DNA from: Meghimatium bilineatum
Lineage: Eukaryota; Mollusca; Gastropoda; Stylommatophora; Philomycidae
Reading direction: 5' to 3'
Assembly (NCBI GenBank): GCA_034231615.1
Contig: CM067309.1
Location: 30,583,860 to 30,647,859 of the forward strand
Length of the DNA: 64,000 nt
Part shown: positions 1-10,633 of the stretch, piece by piece
How positions within the stretch are numbered: position 1 is the first letter of the stretch
How the letters are laid out: each line of letters starts with the position of its first letter
Position numbers and translations under genes: made by a program
Notes under the pieces: generated by a model
Told to the model about the DNA's origin: nothing
What the model saw: the letters and a program-made list of their open reading frames with translations, nothing else
Database searches by the model: none

Positions 1-803
1 TGTACTGATAAAACATCTTTCAAAGATCTGGACCTGTAGATTAGATGTACTGATAAATAACATCTTTCAAAGTTGAAGATCTGGACCTGTAGATTAGATG
101 TACTGATAAAACATCTTTCAAAGATCTGGACCTGTAGATTAGATGTACTGATAAAACATCTTTCAAAGATCTGGACCTGTAGAATAGATGTACTGTTAAA
201 TAACATCTTTCAAAGATCTGGACCTGTAGATTAGATGTACTGATAAAACATCTTTCAAAGATCTGGACCTGTAGATTAGATGTACTGATAAATAACATCT
301 TTCAAAGATCTGGACCTGTAGATTAGATGTACTGATAAAATATCTTTCAAAGATCTGGACCTGTAGATTAGATGTACTGATAAAACATCTTTCAAAGATC
401 TGGACCTGTAGATAGATGTACTGATAAAACATCTTTCAAAGATCTGGACCTGTAGATTAGATGTACTGATAAAACATCTTTCAAAGATCTGGACCTGTAG
501 ATTAGATGTACTGAAAAATAACATCTTTCAAAGATCTGGACCTGTAGATTAGATGTACTGATAAAACATCTTTCAAAGATCTGGACCTGTAGATTAGATG
601 TACTGATAAAACATCTTTCAAAGATCTGGACCTGTAGATTAGATGTACTGTTAAATAACATCTTTCAAAGATCTGGACCTGTAGATTAGATGTACTGATA
701 AAACATCTTTCAAAGATCTGGACCTGTAGATTAGATGTACTGATAAAACATCTTTCAAAGATCTGGACCTGTAGATTAGATGTACTGATAAATAACATAT
801 TTT
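1..803. repeat. 45-48 bp minisatellite, about 17 copies, cut by the window start
   Basis: Tandem units of 45 bp, some 48 bp because of an extra AAT, one 53 bp. The conserved core is AAGATCTGGACCTGTAGA. Units carry few substitutions. Both common lengths are multiples of three, so stop-free frames up to about 98 codons appear on the minus strand; these are repeat artefacts. The array fades out near 803 in a degenerate copy. Confidence 0.97.
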
Positions 804-1079
804 AAAGTAGAAGCTCACTTTTAACCTTTCTTTATTGCTTGGAGTTATCTTGCTTGTACGAATTGGCAAAAGCCTCTTCAATTGAAGGTTTCCAGTTCGA
901 GTCGCTAGTAATGCAATTAAGCAAGGATAAATAATAGACATAATGTAGACAACGTGTAGACCCTTACGTTAAGTGAATGTGGTCAAGTGGTTAATTCGAT
1001 CTAGTGACATATGACACAAATGTCAGGTAAATTATTATGCACAACAATGTTTTACATTTCTATTCTCAACAAACCCAGC
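804..1079. other. Unassigned sequence between two arrays
   Basis: No gene or element recognised. A string like a pol III A box (TGGTCAAGTGG, about 979-989) has no B box at a sensible distance, so I do not call a tRNA or SINE. Confidence 0.5.
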
Positions 1080-1355
1080 ACTGATACAGCAACTTTATGT
1101 AGAAAACGTGTATAGCGCCTGATATAGCTACTTTATATAGAAAACGTCTATAGCACAAATCGGATATATCTGTTTATTGTAGAAAACGTCTATAACACAT
1201 GTCGGATATAGCTGTGTATTGTAGAAAACGTCTATAACACAAGTCGGATATAGCTGTGTATTGTAGAAAACGTCTATAACACAAGTCGGATATAGCTGTA
1301 TATTGTAGAAAACGTGTATTACACATGTCGGATATAGCTGTTTATTGTAGGAAAC
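1080..1355. repeat. 42-bp minisatellite, 6-7 copies
   Basis: Repeats of about 42 bp with the core GTAGAAAACGTCTATAACAC followed by a CGGATATAGCTGT segment. Outer copies are more diverged than central ones, the usual pattern for slippage or unequal exchange. Confidence 0.93.
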
Positions 1356-1976
1356 AGTCTCTTTGAATCAGTTCTTAGAAGTAATCCAACGTGAATTTTC
1401 CGCAATGTCACTTTCAACAGTCTAAGTAGAGCTTGCAAAGCTTGTGATCCATCATTGAAAACTAATGTTGCAATGCCAACAGCAATAGTAACAGCAGTAA
1501 ACCCATTGTATAAGTGCTTTAGGCATATCTGCCATATCATACTGTTGAAGGTCGCATCAATATTTCTGCAGTACTGAGAAATATTTGTATTCTATTTTAT
1601 ATATTTTATATATTTTTAAATTTATAAATACATTTGAACTTGATTACAAAGTGATACCTAAACTTGACGTGTGTCCACGAAAGAGTAGCGAATTCAAAAC
1701 GAGGTTATTTACCACAATTATATAGGGAGGTGTTCATTATTTTAATATTAATATGAACTGTTCACTGTTCAAACTTACTGATCATTTTTGCAATATTTCT
1801 TAAAAATCAGTGACCAACCCCCACATATTTAAAACGTCTATATCTCAAAAACTATAAACGCTACGACTACAATTCTTTAAACAAAATGTGCATAAATGGA
1901 TACTATTTAATTTTATACCACTATCTTCGTACAATTAAAATATAGATTTTTCTTCAATTTCGTCGGCGTATCTCAC
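1356..1976. other. AT-rich sequence, no gene recognised
   Basis: A minus-strand open stretch to about 1540 has a hydrophobic run but matches no family I know and overlaps the 42-bp array. The rest is A/T-rich with many stops. Confidence 0.5.
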
Positions 1977-2405
1977 CTTAAGAAATCCCTACCCATGTTA
2001 TCCCTTTAAGCAATCCCTACCCATGTTATCACCTTAAGCAATCCCTACCCATGTTATCCCTTTAAGCAATCCCTACCCATGTTATCACATTAAGCAATGC
2101 CTACCCATGTTATCCCTTTAAGCAATCCCTACCCATGTTATCACCTTAAGAAATCCCTACCCATGTTATCACATTAAGCAATCCCTACCCATGTTATCCC
2201 TTTAATCAATCCCTACCCATGTTATCACATTAAGCAATCCCTACCCATGTTATCCCTTTGCGCAATCCCTACCCATGTTATCACATTAAGCAGTCCCTAC
2301 CCATGTTATCCTTTAAGCAATCCCTACCCATGTTATCCCTTTAATCAATCCCTACCCATGTTATCCCTTTAATCAAACCCTACCCATGTTATCACATTAA
2401 GCATT
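1977..2405. repeat. 28-bp minisatellite, 15 copies, partly dimeric
   Basis: Fifteen copies of a 28-bp unit with the core AATCCCTACCCATGTTATC. Two variants, ending CCCTTTAAGC or CACATTAAGC, alternate for most of the array, giving an imperfect 56-bp higher-order period that breaks down near the right end. The array abuts the Penelope-like element directly. Confidence 0.95.
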
Positions 2406-3830
2406 TTTTCGATCAGATCAGCGGCATTGCTATGGGCACCAAGATGGGACCTAGCTACGCTTGCCTTTTCATAGAACATCTAGAACATCTAGTCTACCTA
2501 CAATAGCCCATTCCCATATCTTTTCCACAGATACATTGATGATGGGATAGGTATCACCGACATGTCCGAAACAGAATTATCTCGCTGCATCAACTTCATC
2601 AACAATTTCAATCGCGCTATTAAATTCACATCTAGCATCTCCAATACCTCAGTCCATTTCCTGGACATCATTGTCACTTTTCATCCCTCTTACCTCAGCA
2701 CATCCGTCTACTATAACCCTACTGATGCACATGGCTTTCTGCTCTTTACTTCTCATGCACCTGCCTGTCGCAACTCTCTGTCTTACTCACAGCTTCTTTG
2801 CCGCTTATGTAGCGATAACGACGACTTTCTAGACAAATGATCTGAGATGATAGAGTTTCCGTAGACGCTCGTTCCTTGACAGCTATCTGTCATCGGCTTG
2901 GCTCCGTGTACGCCAGCTATCTCGCATCGATACCTTGACTAATTCTCAGGGTTCGTCCTCCTCCTGTGATAGGGTTAAACTTTTTCTTACCTTTCATCCC
3001 CATAACTCTTCTGTCCATCGCATCTTGCTTAAACATTATTCCCTTCTCCAGTCTGATCCTCACACCCGTGCCGATTTCCATGACTTACCTCTGGTGACCT
3101 TTAGGCGCGACAAAAATCTGAAGGACATCTTGGTCCACAGCACACCAGATCTTCTGCTCCTGACCATTTCGGTACTGTTCGTTGCTCACGCGGTTTTTGT
3201 TACACATGTCCTTATGTGGTTCAGATGCGCTCCTTCTCATTTTCCAAGTCCACTTTCTCCATCGACGAGGCCTTTACATGTGAATCTCGTAATGTATTTT
3301 GTGCACGCAGTGGCAATCAATATCTCGGTGAAACTGACTTAAAATATAACGAACTGGCAAAAGATTCAGTTTACTGCCATCAGATCCTGCACCACCGATG
3401 ACAGATCTAGGTACGCCCTAGAAAATTGTCCTATTTTTGAGATGGGTACCCGCAAGCCATTTGGACAATTCCTACCACTCTTTTGCCTAGTTCTCGGTCA
3501 GAGTGGTCTTTGTCTTTATTCATTTTGTGCTGTCATTAACGTCAACTTTCTGGGTTTTTTTCGGTTCCACCTATATTATCGTCTTTGTATACTTCCCGTT
3601 CTTATCCTTCCGGTATCTCACATCCATATTTCATTCGGGCACGTTTGTTGTGGTTTATTCATTTCTACTCGTCGTCTTTTTATGTTATGTGCGTATCTTG
3701 ACAAAGGCCTTTTAGTTCGAAACGTCGATTATGTCCTGTGTATTGTCATTTGTATGATTATATCCTGTGTTTTGTTGTGCATATTATTTCATGTTAGCAT
3801 CCGACAATGATAGTGTGTGAGCCGTCATTC
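2406..3830 (+). mobile_element. Decayed Penelope-like retroelement (RT C-terminus, partial GIY-YIG region, 3' end)
   Basis: Translated pieces in shifting frames match the Penelope-like element family. In order: the RT block GIAMGTKMGPSYACLF (from 2423); RT motif C RYIDD (2529-2543) in another frame; a region with HFLDIIVTF, YYNPTDAHGF and SYSQLLCRLCSD (2562-2840); RRDKNLKDILVHST (about 3106-3150); then a stretch resembling the start of the GIY-YIG endonuclease, with AFTCESRNVFC and YLGET (3270-3340). The N-terminal RT is missing and there are at least three frameshifts and several stops, so no active enzyme is encoded. The 3' part (to about 3830) is A/T-rich and holds a hammerhead-like core. 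RT plus GIY-YIG in this order is diagnostic of Penelope-like elements; the boundaries are estimates. Confidence 0.85.
3697..3727 (+). ncRNA. Degenerate hammerhead-ribozyme-like core of the Penelope-like element
   Basis: The string CTTGACAAAGG followed by TTCGAAACGTCG resembles the hammerhead core (CUGANGA, stem II, GAAA) that Penelope-like elements are known to carry near their ends. The first box is imperfect and stem II would be weak, so it is probably inactive. A similar string, also followed by CGTCGATT, lies at 11812-11842. Confidence 0.4.
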
Positions 3831-4019
3831 AGTAGAACATCATAACCTGTCTCCAGTGTGAGTATTTCTCGATTACTGTTTCAGTCAGCGACCCCACAGA
3901 ATCCCGTCGCGACCCATATCTGTTGCATAAAGTCTACACGAAAATAGTTTAAATATCGTCTCTAAACAAGGATATTGGACGTGTGACAAGAGATAACGTA
4001 TCTAAAGAATAGTTTGCTC

Positions 4020-4177
4020 TCCGCCGAAGACGGATGTGTCGGGCCATTGGGGCAGATAAAACGGCGACACACCGCATTTCCATTCTCTGGACTACATCCT
4101 TCTGGAAATCTAGTAGGACCATAGTTCTGCTACAAGAGATATCCAGTGGGAGTTTGAGAATGAACGCTAAAGAAAAA
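4020..4177 (+). mobile_element. SINE-B, 3' half, with 9-bp TSD
   Basis: The segment holds the family 3' module: ACGGATGTGTCGGGCCATTG, AACGGCGACA, CATTCTCTGGACTACATCC and GAGTTTGAGAATGAACGC, ending in an A-rich tail. It is flanked by AGTTTGCTC at 4011-4019 and 4178-4186, so it is a 5'-truncated retroposition event. Related copies lie near 5339, 43500 (minus), 46660 (minus) and 49190 (minus); fuller copies are at 19024 and 23668. Confidence 0.85.
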
Positions 4178-4231
4178 AGTTTGCTCAGGAACAAACATCG
4201 CATGCCAGCACACAATATACTGAGCATCTCA

Positions 4232-4765
4232 ACACACTACTTCACAATTACAATCTCAATAAATACGTCACAATTACAATCTCAACACACTACTTCACAA
4301 TTACAATCTCAATAAATACGTCACAATTACAATCTCAACACACTACTTCACAATTACAATCTCAATAAATACGTCACAATTACAATCTCAACACAATACT
4401 TCACAATTACCATCTCAACACACAACTTCACAATTACCATCTCAACACAATACTTCACAATTTCCATCTCAACACAATACTTCACAATTACCATCTCAAC
4501 ACACTACTTCATAATTACCATCTCAACACAATACTTCACAATTCCCATCTCAACACACTACTTCACAATATCCATCTCAACACAATACTTCACAATTACC
4601 ATCTCAACACAATACTTCACAAATACCATCTCAACACAGTACTTCACAAATACCATCTCAACACACTACTTCACATTAACCATCTCACACACAACTTCAC
4701 AACTACCATCTCAACACACTACGTCACAATTACCATCTCAACACACAACGTCACAATTTCCATCT
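4232..4765. repeat. About 27-bp minisatellite, about 20 copies
   Basis: Units read roughly TACTTCACAATTACCATCTC plus AACACAC. The left third alternates with an AATAAATACGT variant, making a dimer there. A/T-rich with many point variants. Confidence 0.93.
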
Positions 4766-4922
4766 AATATGCTATTTATACGCCCAACTGGTAATATACT
4801 TCCAATTTTGCAACTACAGCGCGGCGAGAAGGCTGATAATTACTGTGCAGCCATGTATACTTACTGATCCAATAATCAAGTTTCCTGAAAATATCCGACA
4901 GCAAGATGATCACAGCAGCAGG

Positions 4923-5097
4923 GCAGTGTATTCTTACTTTTTTAAGTGGTATCTGTAACAATCAATATTCTTCTGTAACAATAAATATTGACAGTGTATT
5001 CTTACTACGTTAAATGGTATCTGTACCAATCAATATTCTTCTGTAACAATCAATATTCTTCTGTAACAATCAATATTCTTCTGTAACAATCAATATT
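4923..5097. repeat. 20-bp tandem repeat inside a larger duplication
   Basis: TTCTTCTGTAACAATCAATA is repeated four to five times at 5036-5097. The segment starting CAGTGTATTCTTACT occurs twice (4923 and 4991), so a duplication of about 68 bp preceded the short-unit expansion. Confidence 0.85.
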
Positions 5098-5149
5098 TCA
5101 TACATTAGAGAAAATAGCTGCATTTGTACTTTCACCTCCATTAGGTCTG

Positions 5150-5520
5150 GCTCGTAGCGGAGTGGTACAAAGCGCGTCTGTGACGGACTGTACAGAGTTT
5201 CGATCCCAACCACAGGCAATTGTGCATCCGGACCATTCAGAAAGCAGTGACCAACTACTAAACGTATTTATATTGCATGAAAAATCATTACAGCCCCAAA
5301 ACGCTGGGTTGATGGCTACGTCCTGAATAGGATAAGCTCGGACTAAGACGGCCATGTCAGGCAATTGGCGCAAATAAAACGGCGACATAAAAAAATTCCA
5401 TTCTCTGGACTACATCCTGCTGGAAATCTAGTAGGACCATTGTCCTGCTACAAGAGAGATCCGGCGGGAGTTTGAGAATGAACTCTGAAGAATAAGAAGA
5501 ATAGGATAAGCTACCACGTT
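5150..5520 (+). mobile_element. SINE-A with tRNA-derived head, interrupted by a SINE-B
   Basis: The head has a pol III A box (TAGCGGAGTGG, about 5155) and a B box (GTTTCGATCCC, about 5189), the layout of a tRNA-derived SINE. The body follows (AGAAAGCAGTGACCAACTAC, CGCTGGGTTGATGGCTACG) and the 3' end is GGATAAGCTACC at 5505-5516. The element is split at 5338 by SINE-B. A cleaner copy with the same head is on the minus strand at 53873-54066, and a 5'-truncated one is at 52566-52681. Confidence 0.85.
5339..5498 (+). mobile_element. SINE-B 3' half nested in SINE-A, 14-bp TSD
   Basis: Flanked by perfect copies of GAATAGGATAAGCT at 5325-5338 and 5499-5512, a duplicated piece of SINE-A. The insert has the same module as the copy at 4020 and ends in an A/G-rich tail. 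SINE-B therefore moved after SINE-A at this site. Confidence 0.9.
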
Positions 5521-5679
5521 TTTAAAATTAACCTCTGAACATTTTGGAGGGCGCAGAAGAATGATGGTCAACCAGCATAGGACCGGTACTGTCAGCAGAA
5601 GTGTGATGGCGGATACACTCAAGGAGAGATCGGAGCAACTATGGATGTGTCCAGTTTGCAGTGATGATGATCCGACGAC

Positions 5680-6195
5680 TAACTAACTCTGACAGAAATG
5701 AGAATGACATTAGACTTATTCACAGAAAGCGTAACTTGTCTGCAAGACTTGCACAATGTGCAATAACCTGCTTGTATTGTCGGTCTTCCTTCTTTATGGA
5801 AGCGAAGCATGGACAGTAAATGAAAGTGCCCAAGATAAGCTGGAGACAACTGAGATGTGGTTTTTAAGAAGAATAATGAAATTTCCATGGACAGCCAAGA
5901 AAACTAATTAGAAGTTCTCAGAGATCCTGGAGTAAAATGACAAATTATTGCAAAAACAAAACAAAAAAACAACATAATTTTTAGGGTTTGTCATGAGGAA
6001 AGTAAAACTTGAACATTTAGTGATTACTGAAAAGATCAATGGGAGAAGAAACAGAGGAAGACAAATAAAGAACTTTCTGGATGGATTGTCACTGTGGCAC
6101 AAAAAGAAGTCACCAACATAACTTATTAACAACACACAAAAACAGAGAGTTACGAAGAAGGATGATCACCTTCGCCAATCGGCATGACACATGAT
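5680..6195 (+). mobile_element. LINE 3' fragment (RT C-terminal region), broken
   Basis: Conceptual translation gives LYGSEAWTVNES, LETTEMWFLRRIMKFPWTAK and, after frameshifts, FVMRKVKLEHLVITEKINGR and RNRGRQIKNFLDGL. This is the usual C-terminal region after the RT palm in endonuclease/RT LINEs (trp-rich YGSExW block, GHVMR block, RGR block). Several stops and A-rich runs break it. No start, no palm domain; 5'-truncated. Sequence from 5521 to about 5680 may belong to it but I cannot match it. Confidence 0.8.
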
Positions 6196-6719
6196 TGATT
6201 GAACGCCTGTGTCTGGACATGCATAACGAGAAGCAGTTGATATATAAACTACGCTACGCAAATACACCGAAGCACATTGACCACAAAGATGATAGCTCCC
6301 ACTGGAGCATGAATTGGATGATGATACAATTAAATAACAGAATGGTAAATTACAATATCTGGCATAATATAACTCTACCAGTGAACCCAGTACAAAAACC
6401 AGTTTACCATAGGAACCACTGAGCAGAGAACATAAATCATTTTATGCAAGTTACCGGCGAGCTCAGAACATAAACTGGTGTGTGTTCCAAAAATAACACC
6501 GGATTATGAAACGTGTGTACGCGGGCTCCCGTAGCATAAGTGGTCAAAGCGCAAATGACGCAATATTTTCTGAGGTGTCTTTTTTATCTTTTAAGCGTAA
6601 ATTATAGAAGGAAAATGTTCAAGCAACCCTGAGTTTATTAACATGAAGGGACTGGTTTAATAATTTAAAAATAACACAATCAACTTCTACAAATCTATTG
6701 TCTTTTCTCTGTATTTTCT
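6196..6719. other. No gene recognised
   Basis: A 75-codon plus-strand open stretch (6195-6422) has no recognisable domain. The remainder is A/T-rich unique sequence. Confidence 0.5.
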
Positions 6720-7060
6720 GTGAGGCGTCGCAGGATTGAATGGCAAGGGGTTTTCGGGCTATTGCACGTTTGGTCGCTTGATGTGCAATAATGATGTGCC
6801 ATATCAGAATGTTGGTAACTCCTTAAATCCACCTTCTTCTTGGTCTTCCTCTGTATCTTGCAGTTTCAATTTTCATGTTGTATGCTCTTGCCGCTAGCCA
6901 ATAAAGGTTCATTCTGATTAGGTGACCGAACCATTTCAATCAGTTTCTCAATATATTTGACCGCTGATGTTGTTTCAACAGTTCTTGTAATCTCCTTATT
7001 TCTCACATGATCTCTACTTGTTCTGTTTGCTGCTTTTCTTAGACATCTCATTTCAAGCAA
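6720..7060 (-). mobile_element. LINE 3' fragment, same family as LINE-2
   Basis: On the minus strand 7060-6866 reads EMRCLRKAANRTSRDHVRNK and then KLIEMVRSPNQNEPLL. It continues in another frame with RGRPRRRWI, and further on KRAIARKPL. The EMRCLRKA and RGRPRRRWI blocks match the C-terminal region of LINE-2 (27595-27850). 5'-truncated and frameshifted. Confidence 0.72.
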
Positions 7061-7185
7061 CGTAACACTAGCAATTCTATTTCTTTTGTACAGTTTGCAG
7101 TAGTTCGTCGTAATTCATGAAAATCGGCTATGATTAGAATTAGCAGAAGTATTCACAATTTTGTAGCAGAACTTACACAGAAAAT

Positions 7186-7578
7186 AATGACCGATATACT
7201 CCTATCCAATAATGACTCATGTACTCGTATCGAATAATGACCCATGTACTCGTATCGAATAATGACTGATGTACTCGTATCGAATAATGACCCATGTACT
7301 CGTATCGAATAATGACCGATGTACTCGTATCGAATAATGACCGATGTACTCGTATCGAATAATGACCCAAGTACTCGTATCGAATAATAACCGATGTACG
7401 GGTATCGAATAATGACCCATGTACTCGTATCGAATAATGACCCATGTACTCGTATCGAATAATGACCCATATACTCGTATCCAATAATGACCCATGTAGT
7501 CATATCCAATAATGACTGATGTACGGGTATCGAATAATGACCCATATACTCGTATCCAATAATGACCGACGTACTCCT
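7186..7578. repeat. 25-bp minisatellite, about 15 copies
   Basis: Unit AATGACCCATGTACTCGTAT plus CGAAT. A period of 25 shifts frame each copy, so all three minus frames stay open up to 130 codons and spell the same peptide cycle; this is not a gene. Confidence 0.97.
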
Positions 7579-8117
7579 ATATTATAGGTACAGACGTTTT
7601 TCTTTCTAAGCACCATTTTCTTTCTACAACACATTCTACGTAAACCCGCGTAGCCACATTTTCAAACTCGAGTATTATTGCAGGAACATGTACCCAAAAA
7701 CTATTTCACTCCAGGGACCAAGTTTAAACCACCTCATATTTAATGGATCATCCAATCTCATATTGATCCATAGCTCTTTTATTGATATATAATACCTGCT
7801 GGTGTTGTGTCTCTACAGGATCTAGACTGAAGTAATATTTCTCTCTAAAACTAGAATCAACATTTTGGGGCGCTCTCTCACATCTTCTTGTATACTAAAA
7901 TCGAGCTGAGTCTCTAAAGAGAAACTAAACACATTTTTGAGAATTTGAGAAAGATCTAAAGCGATATCAAAGAAAAGCAAAGAAATAATGGTTAAAGAGA
8001 TGTTTGGGAGTTGTACAATATGTCCAATATCACTTGCTGTTGTATGGTATAATTAAAGTAACAGAATTGCCTAGAGAACTCAGATCCTTCTAGAGCTTGA
8101 ATAAAAGAATCTTGTAA
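7579..8117. other. No gene recognised
   Basis: Unique A/T-rich sequence with no motif or repeat that I can support. Confidence 0.5.
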
Positions 8118-8310
8118 TGTGCTGAAAGTTGAAAGACTACTTTCAATTGGTTTCACAGTGAGAATTGATATGAAAAATGGGCTCTTATTTGGAACCAGTG
8201 TGCCCCCTATGTTTGGATTCAGTGTCCTCCATATGCTTGGAACCAGCGTCCCCATATGTTTGAATCCAGCGTCCCCCTCCCCATGTTTGGAACCCGTGCC
8301 CCCCATCTAT
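8118..8310. repeat. Stray 66-bp-unit copy and a short GC-richer tandem repeat
   Basis: Bases 8125-8180 hold one diverged copy of the 66-bp unit seen at 8709 (TTTCACAGTGAGAATTGATA). At 8190-8305 about five imperfect copies of a 24-30 bp unit with TTTGGAACCAG and GTCCCC follow. Frames through this stretch are repeat artefacts. Confidence 0.7.
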
Positions 8311-8708
8311 GTTATATAGGACTAGAAGCAGTTTGAACACTATTCGTAACCATCGCCCTCCTCATAATCTCTAGCATCCCATTAAGACACAGTTCAGGAA
8401 TGGGTCAGAATTGGAGGGTGTGGGATTAAGGATTAGGAATGGCTCTAACACGACCCCTAAACATCGTCCACCTCCCTCTTAAAGTCTAGCATTATCCCTT
8501 CTCTTCCGATGTGTACTCGTTTCTTACAAATTGTCTAATATACACTATTTTGTTTCTTGTTAGACGGTATGAAGTGACGTCATTTCCGTGACGGTAAGTA
8601 AACATTGCGCACCATAAGACACTCGAAGTGAACTTGTTAGACTGTTATTTCGCTCACAATTCGTAAACTGGCGAAATATAAGGGGGCACGGGTTCTAAAC
8701 AAGAACCG
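8311..8708. other. No gene recognised
   Basis: Unique sequence without recognisable coding or repeat structure. Confidence 0.45.
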
Positions 8709-8905
8709 AAAATTGTTCTAGTAAGAAAGTTGACATACTTCTTTCAATTGATCTCCACAGTGAGAATTGATATGAAAAATTTTCTAGTAAGAAAGTTGAC
8801 AGACTTCTTTCAATTGATCTCCACAGTGAGAATTGATATAAAAAATATTGTAGTAAGAAAGTTGACAGACCTCTTTCAATTAATCTCCACAGTGAGAATT
8901 GATAT
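8709..8905. repeat. 66-bp satellite, left part (3 copies)
   Basis: Unit core GTAAGAAAGTTGACAGACTT, then CTTTCAATTGATCTCCACAG and TGAGAATTGATATGAAAAAT. The array is interrupted at 8905 by a LINE stub and resumes at 9593. Confidence 0.93.
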
Positions 8906-9592
8906 TCTTCTTCTTCTTTTGTTCACTTGAAACATGTCTATATCTGTAATTCTGTCTCCTTAATAAAACTCACTGTCTTTTGTAATTCATACAGTGTCCC
9001 ATAGAGTTTTGATTCCAGTGTTGTTTCCTCTGGCCAATATGTCTGCCTCAGTGTTTCATGCTCAGAACACTCTTGAAGTATATGTTTGGCACTCTGTGCT
9101 GCCTGTCCACATGTACACATGGCCGTGTTGCTAATCTTGAACTTTGTATACATGTGACTGCGGAGTCGGTTGTGTCCTGTTCTGAGACGTAGAATTATAA
9201 CTTGTTCTGGTCTGTTCATAATATGATAGTCATCTTGTGTTGGTGTTTGTGGCTTTCTTATTGACTTGATCATCTGTTTTTTTTCTGATGGTAGGTGATT
9301 GGTATATCTGGTTGGTCTTCGGCAGCACCTTCCTTAGCCAGCTGGTCTGCTTTTTCATTTCCTGGTATTCCACAGTAAGAGGGTATCCACTGCATGGTTA
9401 CCCTATACTGGTAAGACAATTCGCTACGTAGTTTTTTCAAGTCTGTTCGTTTTCCAGACTGGAGAGCTTGAAGCACTGACCTTGCAGCACTGACCTTGCA
9501 TCTGTCAGGAATACCACAGGCTGTAGGTCAGAGTTGGAGTTCAGCAGTTTTATAGCTGCCACACTAATTGCCTGGATTTCAGCATCACAATT
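8906..9592 (-). mobile_element. LINE-R 3' stub with RNase H domain, inserted in the 66-bp satellite
   Basis: On the minus strand the stub starts in an RNase H domain: CDAEIQAISVAAIKLL then VVFLTDARSVL, with the acidic residues expected for RNase H1 catalysis (Glu of DAE, Asp of TDA). Next come MQWIPSYCGIPGNEKADQLA and a Cys/His-containing tail (AMCTCGQAAQSAKHILQECS). One frameshift lies near 9480, where 14 bp are duplicated. The 3' end is a (GAA)n tail at 8906-8920. The stub is flanked by ATTGATAT at 8898-8905 and 9593-9600. Jockey/I-type LINEs carry such a C-terminal RNase H. Copies lie at 16293 and 27351. Confidence 0.92.
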
Positions 9593-9697
9593 ATTGATAT
9601 GAAAAATGTTCTAGTAAGAAAGTAGACAGACTTCTTTCAATTGATCTCCACAGTGAGAATTGATATGAAAAATATTCTAGTAAGAAAGTTGACAGAC
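9593..9697. repeat. 66-bp satellite, right part (about 1.6 copies)
   Basis: Continuation of the 8709 array on the far side of the LINE-R insertion, in phase once the insert and one TSD copy are removed. Confidence 0.9.
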
Positions 9698-9834
9698 ATT
9701 AAGTAGATGCTTTATGAAATTACTTTAATGTGAAATCAAACTATATATTCGGTTATGTTTCAAATATGTAAACGATCAATAAATTTGCCAGTAATGTAAT
9801 GAATTAACGGAGAGTACAATAAAATATGTATCAT

Positions 9835-10350
9835 ATAAACACATAATACACACGTCATGTAGACATGACATATACATCATATAGACATAAACATCATATA
9901 GACATAACAAACACATCATATAGACATAATAAAAACATCATATAGACAATAAATATGCACATCATATAGAGATAAACATCTCATAGACGTAACAAAACAT
10001 CATATAGAAATAATAAATGCCCACATCTTATATAGTAAGCATCATATAGACATAATAAACACATCATATGCACATCAACATCATATAGACATAATAAACA
10101 CATCATATAGACATCATATAGACATAAACATCATATAGACATAAACATCATATACGCATAATAAACACATCATATATATATATATAATACAGACATCATA
10201 TAAACATAAACATCATATAGATATAATAAACACATCATATATATCATATAGACATAACATCATGTAGACATATAATGACATCATATAGACATAAACAAAA
10301 TATAGACATAATAAACACATCACATAAATATAATCAACACAACATCATAT
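9835..10350. repeat. Irregular 20-26 bp A/T-rich tandem repeat
   Basis: CATCATATAGACATAA and AATAAACACATCATATAGAC alternate with many small indels and a (TA)n stretch near 10175. Copy boundaries are fuzzy, pointing to an old array. Confidence 0.88.
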
Positions 10351-10633
10351 ACAGTGAATTGAATATCATTTTCACAAGGAAACATATCTAGAATAAAATA
10401 GTTATGCATAAACACCACGATGGCAATCTAAGAAGCTACACGTCATGAAAATGCAGTATACAAAGAAAATTTGAAATACAAAATAGAACTAAATGTGATA
10501 AACATGATTGCATCTCTTAATTGAAACACTCTATTGCAGTTGGAAGCGTTTAAGCGGTTCAATAATTGTTGGTAAATAGTTATAAAGTCAATTCCAAGTT
10601 TTTCTTATTTTCATCACTCCCGTCTTCTTCAAA
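10351..10633. other. No gene recognised
   Basis: A/T-rich unique sequence between two arrays. Confidence 0.45.

Noticed and set aside
1-803. Regular spaced repeats resembling a CRISPR array
   Set aside because: Units are contiguous with no variable spacers, and the setting is eukaryotic. The same applies to every other array here.
978-1020. A-box-like TGGTCAAGTGG suggesting a tRNA or SINE
   Set aside because: No B box at tRNA spacing and no similar body elsewhere in the window.
1319-1540. 73-codon minus-strand frame with a hydrophobic stretch
   Set aside because: Its end lies in the 42-bp array; no family recognised, no splice or codon evidence.
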